Below the pieces are notes generated by a model. It was not told the origin of the DNA and ran no database searches. It saw nothing but the letters and a program-made list of their open reading frames with translations. A stretch of 31,901 bases of DNA from JBKBKN01 sp046294625 (lineage in GTDB: Bacteria > Bacteroidota > Bacteroidia > M30B66), in assembly GCA_046294625.1 (NCBI GenBank), contig JBKBKN010000030.1, positions 1-31,901 on the forward strand, given 5' to 3'. The position numbers and the translations under genes are program-made. Within the stretch, counting starts at the first letter, position 1. Each line of letters opens with the position of its first letter. Below, piece by piece: positions 1-6,954 of this stretch.

Positions 1-798
1 GCAAATTATGAGTATGATTGGTTTCAGGGATTCACAACCAACATTGGTGTATTGAACAAGCGAATTGTTCCTCTAGGTGATTTTCATTTTTATCGGCATC
101 AAGGTGCCGCACTCAGCGAAATTCCCAGTATTACAACTTCGGAGCTGCGCTTAACTACGCGTTTTGCTTGGAAGGAACAATACCTTCAATCTACTTTTTC
201 GCGCATTAGCATAGGCACCAAAGCGCCCATTCTGAAATTTGATTTGCACGTAGGATTAAGAAACATCATAGGCAGTGAATTCAATTATGTAAGAACTGTT
301 TTCACTATTTCGGATCGTTTTCGAATCAATCCGATGGGATATACTGATTATATTGCTTCGATAGGAAAAATTTTTGGCCATGCACCTTATCCGTTTCTGG
401 AAATTCATCAAGGCAGCCAGACTTATGCGCTGGATATGCAGGCCTTCAATATGATGGGTATTTTTGAGTTTGCAAGCGATCGTTGGGTAAGTGTGTTTAT
501 CGATCATCATTTTGAAGGCTTTTTTTTCAACAAAATACCCTTGTTGAGAAAACTCAAATGGCGCGAAGCACTTTCTTTCAAAGGTTTGATTGGTGATATA
601 AGCAATCAAAATCTTAGCCTAATTTTATATCCCGATAACCTTAATCCCAAGCTGAACAAACCATACATAGAAGGTGGGGTGGCGGTAGAAAATATTTTCA
701 AAATATTTAGAGTGGATGGACTGTGGCGACTCACTCACCTCAAAGGAACTGATGAGCCTTTGTTTGGCTTAAGGGTATCTACTTTGTTAAGATTTTAA
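1..798 (+). CDS. DUF5686 family outer-membrane-associated protein, C-terminal part (5' truncated by window edge)
   Basis: The reading frame is open from base 1 to the TAA at 796-798, so this is the last ~265 residues of a longer protein. The TTG at 52 is not a start, because the frame continues upstream without a stop and the upstream residues (NYEYDWFQGFTTNIGV) look like normal coding sequence. The stretch DHHFEGFFFNKIPLLRKLKW followed by REA, and the ending GLWRLTHLKG...FGLRV, are characteristic of the C-terminal beta-rich region of Bacteroidota DUF5686 proteins. These usually carry an N-terminal carboxypeptidase-like regulatory domain (not in the window) and are predicted to sit in the outer membrane as a beta-barrel. 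The alternating polar/hydrophobic strands fit that. Function is unknown. Family assignment is from recalled motifs, not a search. Confidence 0.85.
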   Translation, partial: ANYEYDWFQGFTTNIGVLNKRIVPLGDFHFYRHQGAALSEIPSITTSELRLTTRFAWKEQYLQSTFSRISIGTKAPILKFDLHVGLRNIIGSEFNYVRTVFTISDRFRINPMGYTDYIASIGKIFGHAPYPFLEIHQGSQTYALDMQAFNMMGIFEFASDRWVSVFIDHHFEGFFFNKIPLLRKLKWREALSFKGLIGDISNQNLSLILYPDNLNPKLNKPYIEGGVAVENIFKIFRVDGLWRLTHLKGTDEPLFGLRVSTLLRF

Positions 799-902
799 AA
801 TGGACTGCTATAAAAATAAATATTCTTGCTCGTGTAAAGAAAGGTGAATATAAATTTAACAGATAAGCTGGCAGAATGCCATAACCAATCCGCTCAAACA
901 AG

Positions 903-2077
903 ATGCGCTTCTTAACCCGGTTAGTATGGATACTTTCAATTGTGAGCCTACTCAATGATACGGCAAGCGAAATGCTTTATCCTGTGATGCCGATTTATCT
1001 CGAATCCATTGGTTTTTCTGTATTGTTTATCGGGGTGCTTGAAGGTGTTGCTGAAGCTTTGGCCAGTTTGAGCAAAGGCTATTTTGGCAAGCAGTCTGAC
1101 TTGTCAGGCAAACGAGTTCCTTTTATTCAATTATGATATGCATTAAGTGCTGCTACAAAGCCAATGATAGCCGTATTCCATTATTCGATTTGGGTATTTG
1201 TTGCACGTTCTGCCGATCGTTTTGGAAAAGGCGTCCGCACTGGAGCGAGAGATGCCTTGCTTTCCGCTGAGTCGAGTGAAGCAACCTGTGGATGTGTTTT
1301 TGGATTTCATCGTGCTATGGATACCGTGGGCGACGTTTTGGGACTCTGCTTTGCATTGTTTTATTTGTATTTCTATCCCGAAAACTATCATAGCTTGTTT
1401 TTTATTGCTTTAATACCTTGCTTGATGGCTGTTTTAGCCATGTTTTGGTTAAAAGAGAAAACACAAACTAAGCCTCATTCATTTACTCATAATAGTTTTC
1501 TTTCTTTTCTCCACTATTGAAAACAAAGCCCTGCAGCTTAGAGAAAACTTGTGCTAGGCCTACTCCTTTTTGCCTTGTTTAATAGCTCAGATATGTTTTT
1601 GCTGCTCAAAGCGAAAAATGCCGGTATGGACGATACGAAAGTAATTGGTATCTATATACGCTACAATCTTGCTTATGCGTTATTTGCTTTTCCTATGGGC
1701 ATACTTGCCGACAGGTTTGGATTGAAGCAGATTTTTATTTTCGGTTTGATGGTTTTTTCTTTGGTTTATTTCGGGATGGCTATCACGCAAAGCCAATGGG
1801 CAATGGCAATTTTCTTCATTTATATGGATTGTATGCTGCCGCAAACGAAGGCATAGCAAAAGCCAGGATTTCCAATATCGTCAAAAGTGAAAATACAGCC
1901 ACATCCATTGGAACTTATGCGGGCTTACAAAGTATTTGTTCCTTAATGTCGAGCTCCATTGCCGGTTTGGTTTGGTTCGCATTTGGAGCTTTTGCCGCGC
2001 TTATCTTAACCGCAATGGTCACAATTTTGCTTTCGATTTATTTTTTGTGTTTGCTCAATCCGGAAGAGGCGAAATGA
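903..2077 (+). pseudogene. MFS transporter pseudogene (three in-frame stops and one frameshift)
   Basis: Read through its lesions, this is a ~390-residue major facilitator of about 12 helices. It has the N-terminal SLLNDTASEMLYPVMPIYL segment, the loop motif ARSADRFGKGVRTGARDALL, FGFHRAMDTVG, a second-half FNSSDMFLLLKAKNAG, and LYGLYAAANEGIAKARI. The frame starting at 903 is broken by TGA at 1134-1136 (a small residue such as Gly expected), TGA at 1518-1520 (Trp expected before KQSPAAY) and TAG at 1539-1541 (Tyr expected). A net one-base deletion around 1810-1823 then moves the frame to that of the segment ending TGA at 2075-2077. All pieces are otherwise collinear and well preserved, so inactivation looks recent. 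Three different nonsense changes argue against sequencing error as the only cause. The substrate cannot be told. Confidence 0.85.
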
Positions 2078-2102
2078 ATATTTCATTGGTGGAAACCATT
2101 AA

Positions 2103-2143
2103 AATTTGAGCCAAATAAGAAATCATTTTATTCGGCCCAAATT
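2103..2143. terminator. Bidirectional hairpin terminator between convergent genes
   Basis: The arms 2103-2118 and 2128-2143 pair over 16 positions with two mismatches (at 2109/2137 and 2113/2133) around a 9-nt loop. It lies between the end of the MFS pseudogene (+) and the end of the secreted protein gene (-). On the minus strand the stem runs into AAATTTTAA, a short U tract. Placement and symmetry suggest termination in both directions. Stability was not calculated. Confidence 0.6.
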
Positions 2144-2178
2144 CAATTGTTGTAATACAACCATTCGATTGTGAATCC

Positions 2179-3306
2179 TTATCCACTATACCTGCCTTTA
2201 GCATTGAATCCAAAGCTGATTCCATAGCGCACACCTTCACGTTGAGGAACGACAAAAACATTCAATGGCATATTTAATTTACCAGATTTGAAGGTTTTTC
2301 CGGCTGCTATGACAAAACCGGCATTGATTTCAGGTCGTCCTCGACTGTCCAGCCTGTATTCAGCAATTGCCCCATCAGGTAAAGGATTATCTATAGAAAT
2401 TAAATTCCATCTTCCTGCAGCGTCAAAAAATCCTCTCGCACGGTTCACTACACTAAAGCTTGGGCCAAATGCGATTTCCCATCCACGCTTGTTGTCTCTG
2501 AATCCATTCAAAAAAGTGAAACTGGGAATCACCAAGCCTTGGTCAAAACCTGTGATCATAGGAATGAACTCAGCTAATGCCTGAAAATTTCCTTCGTTCA
2601 AGTATTGTTTTTCGAGTTGATAGCCAAATTGAAACATCCAGGGATAGACGCCATATCCACCTTCGCTTCGGGGAGAAGTGATAATGTCGGCGGTTTTGCC
2701 GGTAAAGAGTGTTAAACCCATTCTTGGTCCATCCGCTCTGAGTCGCAAGCGATAGGGCGAATTGATCACGTTGTCGAAGTCATTTCGTTTGGTAAGCTTT
2801 GTTACAATGTCTTGATTATTTGGTATTCCAAACATTTCATTTAAAGTTATTTCGATCATTCGGTCAGCTTCAGTGATAATGTTTAGAAACTCCTTAGTCA
2901 ACTTTTTTTCCACAGCCCCATTTTTCACATCCAACAACTGAAAGCTCACAATCAGTTTAGGACCAAGATTTTCGATGTAACCCGATAATACCTTATTGGC
3001 CTGCATTGCCTTGCCTGTTTCAATCAGACACATATTTGTGAGACATAATGTGTTACTCAACAGTTGTTCCTTGGTGATTTTTGCCTTTTTCATTTCGTAA
3101 TGATCAATGAGTTGATACTTTCCGCTAAGTTCTATTTTGAGTCTAGCCACACCCGATAAGTGCTCGAGTTGTTTTTCTTGTATAACGTTTAGCCCAATTA
3201 AATCTACCGGCATCAGCAAAAGTTTTTCTGATGTTTGTGCTTGAAGGCTCAAGGTCAGGAACATCATCATGACGCCCCTTCTGATAAAATTGAAATGTTT
3301 TTTCAT
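2179..3306 (-). CDS. Secreted or outer-membrane protein of unknown function with TolB-N/CsgG-like N-terminal region
   Basis: 375 residues from the ATG at 3306-3304, which gives an MKKHFNF signal-peptide start; an ATG three codons upstream (3315) is the alternative. A signal peptide covers residues 1 to ~23 (cleavage near LQAQ). Residues ~25-150 resemble the alpha/beta fold of periplasmic CsgG/TolB-N-like domains: a strand, then ...SGKYQLIDHYEM, then a conserved-looking Cys pair (CLTNMC), GKAMQANKVLSGYIE and VSFQLLDVKNG. The remainder is rich in alternating strands (GYQLEKQYL, WEIAFGPSFSVV, EINAGFVIAAGK, RYGISFGFN) and could be a small outer-membrane barrel. It converges on the MFS pseudogene and is divergent from the helix-turn-helix gene at 3544. 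I do not recognise a named family. Domain comparison is by eye. Confidence 0.75.
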   Translation of the reverse strand: MKKHFNFIRRGVMMMFLTLSLQAQTSEKLLLMPVDLIGLNVIQEKQLEHLSGVARLKIELSGKYQLIDHYEMKKAKITKEQLLSNTLCLTNMCLIETGKAMQANKVLSGYIENLGPKLIVSFQLLDVKNGAVEKKLTKEFLNIITEADRMIEITLNEMFGIPNNQDIVTKLTKRNDFDNVINSPYRLRLRADGPRMGLTLFTGKTADIITSPRSEGGYGVYPWMFQFGYQLEKQYLNEGNFQALAEFIPMITGFDQGLVIPSFTFLNGFRDNKRGWEIAFGPSFSVVNRARGFFDAAGRWNLISIDNPLPDGAIAEYRLDSRGRPEINAGFVIAAGKTFKSGKLNMPLNVFVVPQREGVRYGISFGFNAKGRYSG

Positions 3307-3517
3307 TTGAGTCATTTTTTATTGGCTTGCGCCATTGTTTTGTTTTTGCAAAGATTATTGTGGAATTAATCGAGTTTTTTGCATTATTTGCTAGACTAAA
3401 AAACTCAACTATAAGTAATACATATATGCTCCAGTATATGATTGATAAATTAGGTATATGCGTAAAATTTGCTTTCTTGGAATAGTAAAATTGCGTTACG
3501 TGCAAATGAATTTAAAG

Positions 3518-3525
3518 TATGTTTG
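3518..3525 (+). promoter_or_regulatory. Possible -7 promoter element (TATGTTTG) for the HTH gene
   Basis: TATGTTTG matches the Bacteroidota -7 consensus TAnnTTTG and ends 18 nt before the ATG at 3544. A TTG at 3491-3493 is 24 nt upstream, longer than the usual ~19, so the -33 element is weak. It supports 3544 rather than the ATG at 3469 as the start, because a start at 3469 would lie upstream of the promoter. Confidence 0.4.
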
Positions 3526-3543
3526 CGCATAAAGCAATTATTT

Positions 3544-4533
3544 ATGCAATACCAGCAGAAGTTTATAGACATCATCAAGTCCATTGCACCGTCCAATCTT
3601 TCTTTGGCGCATGAATTGAGTCAGGAATTAGGTGTAAGTATTGATAGCGCTTACAGGAGATTGCGCTGTGAAACCCCAATAACTTTGGAAGAAGCTGTAA
3701 AAATTTGCTATCGTTTCGATGTCCCACTCGAATCGCTTAACAGCGGGATTCCTGAAGTGGTTACTTGTCATTATCACTTAATGTATAAGAACGAAGATAG
3801 CTTGCAGACTTATCTAGACGAATTGCATAAGCAAGTCACGACAATCAGCAAAGACAAGCAAGCGGCAATTCATTACGCAGCAGAAGATATTCCGGTGTTC
3901 TATCATTTTGCTTACCCGGAACTACTTCGATTCAAATTATTTTACTGGCGCAAATCCATACTCAATCATGCATCATTGCTGCAGATGTGTTTTGAAGATT
4001 TTGACATAGATGAACAAATTGCCAAGCGTTGCCAGGAGATATATGAGGCTTATCAAAAAACTGCATCATCAGAAATCTGGACAGAACAAACAGTGATGAG
4101 CACCATTCAGCAAATACGTTTTTACTGGGACGCCGGATTTTTCCGCGATAAAACATCCGCGACACAGCTTTGTCAAAGTTTGCGCAGCATGTTTTCGGAA
4201 ATCAAAGCGCAGGCCGATGTAGGAATGAAACGAAGCTCGCATTCTTTTAATGGAGTGTCTTATGCTTTGTATCAAAGCGATTTAATGATTGGCAACAATG
4301 GGGTAGTGGTGGAATTTAGCAATCGAAAAGCTGTTTTTCTAGGCTATTTATCATTCAATTTTATCCGCTCCGAAAACAAAGATTTTGGAGAGCAAAACAA
4401 AATATGGATGGATCATTTAAAAGCAAAATCAACCCTCATTAGTGCGGTATCCGAAAAGCAAAGGAACATGTTTTTTAAGGGATTGAATCGTCATATTGAA
4501 ACACTTCAAGATTATATCATGCAGGATGCTTAA
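3544..4533 (+). CDS. Helix-turn-helix DNA-binding protein with large uncharacterised C-terminal domain
   Basis: 329 residues from ATG 3544 (MQYQQKFID); an in-frame ATG at 3469 precedes the likely promoter and gives a poor N-terminus. Residues ~18-62 read as an XRE-like helix-turn-helix: SLAHELSQELGVSIDSAYRRL followed by ITLEEAVKICYRFDVPLESL, in which the second helix pair resembles a repressor DNA-recognition unit. Residues ~80-329 are mostly helical with many aromatic residues (YHFAYPELLRFKLFYWRKSIL, IQQIRFYWDAGFF) and have no recognisable enzyme motif. The C-terminal region may sense a ligand or mediate multimerisation; this is inference. It is divergent from the secreted protein gene on its left, a possible target. 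Similar HTH-plus-long-C-terminus proteins are common in Bacteroidota. Confidence 0.8.
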   Translation: MQYQQKFIDIIKSIAPSNLSLAHELSQELGVSIDSAYRRLRCETPITLEEAVKICYRFDVPLESLNSGIPEVVTCHYHLMYKNEDSLQTYLDELHKQVTTISKDKQAAIHYAAEDIPVFYHFAYPELLRFKLFYWRKSILNHASLLQMCFEDFDIDEQIAKRCQEIYEAYQKTASSEIWTEQTVMSTIQQIRFYWDAGFFRDKTSATQLCQSLRSMFSEIKAQADVGMKRSSHSFNGVSYALYQSDLMIGNNGVVVEFSNRKAVFLGYLSFNFIRSENKDFGEQNKIWMDHLKAKSTLISAVSEKQRNMFFKGLNRHIETLQDYIMQDA

Positions 4534-4624
4534 AGGAATTTAAGTATTCTATGAAATTTTAATGTTTTATCGTGCTGCGATTGATTGCTTATATTTTATT
4601 TTAGCCGCCATAAAAACGAAAACT

Positions 4625-5068
4625 ATGTACGAAATCATCAATACTCTGCATCATTACAACCGTTGGCTTTTGGTTTGTTCAGTAGCCTTTGTCTTGGCCA
4701 GTAGCCTCTCGGGTTGGTTAAACAAGAAAGATTACAGCAAACTCGATAATATTGCCGGCGCTTCGGCTGTCGGTTTTGCCCATCTTCAGCTTTTACTTGG
4801 ACTCATTCTTTATTTTGGCTTAAGTCCGATTATGCAGGCTGTGTTTGCTGATTTTGGTGCAGCAATGAAAGACAGCGCTTTGCGCTTTTATGCAGTAGAA
4901 CATATCCTTACAGGGGTGCTTGGAGTGGCTGCAATTCAATTTGGACGTATCAAAACCAAAAAAGCCAAAACTGACATTCAAAAGCATAAGCAAATGTTTA
5001 TTTACACCGTATTGGCATTAGTGTTGTTCCTTAGCCGCATGCCAAATTTTCATTTGACTCAAGGCTAA
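4625..5068 (+). CDS. Small four-helix membrane protein, cytochrome b-like
   Basis: 147 residues from ATG 4625 (MYEIINTLHHYNRW). An in-frame ATG at 4562 would add 21 residues but precedes a TATTTTAG sequence (4597-4604) that resembles a -7 element. Four hydrophobic helices are visible: ~13-33, ~47-67 (GFAHLQLLLGLILYFGL), ~86-105 (YAVEHILTGVLGVAAI) and ~119-138. Histidines inside or at the ends of helices (HH near residue 9, HLQ in helix 2, EH in helix 3) are the kind of residues that ligate haem b, and such proteins are often labelled cytochrome b in Bacteroidota genomes. Haem binding is inference. It stands alone between the HTH gene and the maltokinase promoter; no partner is evident. Confidence 0.75.
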   Translation: MYEIINTLHHYNRWLLVCSVAFVLASSLSGWLNKKDYSKLDNIAGASAVGFAHLQLLLGLILYFGLSPIMQAVFADFGAAMKDSALRFYAVEHILTGVLGVAAIQFGRIKTKKAKTDIQKHKQMFIYTVLALVLFLSRMPNFHLTQG

Positions 5069-5149
5069 CTAAAAAATCATAAGGTTCATGAGCACTTTGG
5101 TATTCAGTAATATTAAATCTGATGCCATTAGTAGTTTTTGCAAAGGAAT

Positions 5150-5330
5150 AAAGCGGTTTAATAACTGAATGAATTGTTTAGATCGTTAAATTTTGTGCGT
5201 AATCTTAAAGTGTCGAAATAACACTTGCATCATTCAATTCATCGATTAACTTTGCCTTTGTGATTCATTCCTTGATATGGTTGTAAAACCAATAAGGCTT
5301 ATGCATCAAACCAAACACTTAAACCGCTTT
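5150..5330. repeat. 12-bp perfect inverted repeat flanking the mak promoter
   Basis: AAAGCGGTTTAA at 5150-5161 and its exact reverse complement TTAAACCGCTTT at 5319-5330 bracket the maltokinase promoter. The right copy ends one base before the ATG at 5332. The left copy is upstream of the predicted transcription start, so the two would not pair in the normal mRNA. A pair of protein-binding sites is possible; so is chance. Confidence 0.5.
5224..5254 (+). promoter_or_regulatory. Bacteroidota-type promoter for mak-glgB
   Basis: CTTG at 5224-5227 (-33), a 19-nt spacer, and TAACTTTG at 5247-5254 (-7, consensus TAnnTTTG). Both elements and the spacing fit the primary sigma factor pattern of this phylum. 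The predicted start of transcription is near 5260, giving a leader of about 70 nt before the ATG at 5332. Confidence 0.7.
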
Positions 5331-5331
5331 T

Positions 5332-6954
5332 ATGCAAGAAGAGCAAATTAAATCACCTGTAGGCATGCCGATCATGAGCATTAACGATGCAAATCAATTT
5401 AAGGATGAGCGTTTTATTCGGCAACTGGAAAATATTATCCTACCGGTTTACTTGAAGCGTTGTCGGTGGTTTGGTGGAAAAGCGATGTCTATGCTCGCTG
5501 TGAAAGTATATCAGCACATCCCCGTGCATTACGATAGCTACGTCGCCGCGCTTTTGCTCATCAAAGTACGCTATGAACAACATGCTACTGAAATTTACAG
5601 CCTACCAATAGGAATAGCAACTCGCGATGCTGACATTCCTGCAGAAGGTGTGATTGCCGCCAATGAAGAAGTGATGCTGGTTGATGCTATTTATCAGGAA
5701 CAGTTTCGCATTTGGTTATTTCGTCTGATGAAAAACCGAACTAAACTTCAAGGCGCTCATTATCCTGTGGAAGGAAGCATAGGGGGAATTTTTAACCCCG
5801 AATTACTCATTTCAGATTCTAGCGTATTGAAAGCAGAGCAGAGCAACTCCTCAATCATTTATGGTGAGAAATATTTTTTCAAGCTTTTTCGCAAAATTGA
5901 ATATACCGTCAATCCCGATCAAGAAATCATACAATTTCTCACAGAAAAAACCGGATTTAAGAACATACCCGCCTTTGCCGGAGCTATTCAAGTAACGCAT
6001 CCGGAGAAAGGCAATGCACTCGTGGGTATGATGCAGGCGCTAGTGCCCAATGATGGCAACGCCTGGAGCTGGTACCTAAATAAGGTGCGTAAATATTATG
6101 GCATCATTGAAACCTATCAGGATCAGCCACCAGAAAAAATGTTGAGCTTGTCGATGAATTTCGAAGACATTTCAGAACCTTATAAAGCTGGGATCGATCA
6201 CGAATTATATAGTGTTTCTGTGAGATTAGGCGCAATAACTGCTCGCATGCATCAGGCATTGGCTTCGGGCAAGGATGAAGCTTTTGCTCCGGAAGATTTT
6301 GATGCAGAACAAGCCAATTCATTCAAAGAGCATCTCCACAAGCTTGTCGACCACAAATTCAGGTTACTTTCGGGTAATTTTGATAAAGTCCCCGACTTTC
6401 TTAAAGATGATACCAAAGAAATCACCAATATGGGCGATCGGGTGAAAGCTTTTTTTGACCGAAAACTCAGCAATGTGGTTTCCTGCAAATCCATTCGTAT
6501 TCATGGCGACTACCACCTTGGGCAAGTCTTAATGGGTAAAGATGATTTGGTAGTACTCGATTTTGAAGGTGAACCGGACAAGCTGCACCATGAACGACGC
6601 ATGAAGCATCCGCCGGTGAAAGATGTGGCAGGAATGATGCGTTCTTTTCGTTATGCGGCTTATGCTGTGCTTTTTGAAAAGTATGGCAACCAGCCTGAGT
6701 TGCTCGAAAAGCTAATACCCTTTGCAGATTATTGGTATCACTGTGTAAGTCGTTTTTACTTAGGAAGCTATTTACAAACCATGCAAGGTTCCGATTTACT
6801 TCCAGAGGGTGAAGCAATTATTCCACTATTGCAAGCTTATTCGTTTGAAAAGGCCGTGTATGAATTGGGCTATGAAATCAATAACCGTCCCGACTGGGCA
6901 GTAATTCCACTACAGAGTATTGTTAAATTCATAAAATATTATCTACATGAGTAA
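5332..6954 (+). CDS. mak: Maltokinase (ATP + maltose to maltose 1-phosphate)
   Basis: 540 residues. Maltokinase phosphorylates maltose at C1, making the donor for GlgE, which extends alpha-1,4-glucan. The N-terminal cap domain is recognisable (LPVYLKRCRWFGGKAMSML, residues ~37-55), followed by SIGGIFNPELLI and an N-lobe with GEKYFFKLFRKIE. The aminoglycoside-phosphotransferase-like catalytic loop is RIHGDYHLGQVLM (His391-Gly-Asp393), and the metal-binding motif is VLDFEGEP (Asp410), followed by HPPVKDVAGMMRSFRYA. Length fits free-standing maltokinases with a cap. The start at 5332 follows a consensus promoter by ~70 nt; Met12 is an alternative. It overlaps glgB by 8 nt, implying translational coupling. 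In many bacteria mak is fused or adjacent to treS; neither treS nor glgE is in the window. Confidence 0.92.
   Translation: MQEEQIKSPVGMPIMSINDANQFKDERFIRQLENIILPVYLKRCRWFGGKAMSMLAVKVYQHIPVHYDSYVAALLLIKVRYEQHATEIYSLPIGIATRDADIPAEGVIAANEEVMLVDAIYQEQFRIWLFRLMKNRTKLQGAHYPVEGSIGGIFNPELLISDSSVLKAEQSNSSIIYGEKYFFKLFRKIEYTVNPDQEIIQFLTEKTGFKNIPAFAGAIQVTHPEKGNALVGMMQALVPNDGNAWSWYLNKVRKYYGIIETYQDQPPEKMLSLSMNFEDISEPYKAGIDHELYSVSVRLGAITARMHQALASGKDEAFAPEDFDAEQANSFKEHLHKLVDHKFRLLSGNFDKVPDFLKDDTKEITNMGDRVKAFFDRKLSNVVSCKSIRIHGDYHLGQVLMGKDDLVVLDFEGEPDKLHHERRMKHPPVKDVAGMMRSFRYAAYAVLFEKYGNQPELLEKLIPFADYWYHCVSRFYLGSYLQTMQGSDLLPEGEAIIPLLQAYSFEKAVYELGYEINNRPDWAVIPLQSIVKFIKYYLHE

Noticed and set aside
903..1856. UGA recoding (as Trp or Gly) to explain the MFS stops
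   Set aside because: One of the three stops is TAG, TGA is used as a normal stop by other genes here (glgB-side genes, two-component kinase 1, parA), and a frameshift is also present. Decay explains all four lesions.
4529..4544. CTTAAA-GGAA-TTTAAG hairpin at the end of the HTH gene
   Set aside because: A six-pair AT-only stem overlapping the stop codon, with no T run; too weak to call a terminator.
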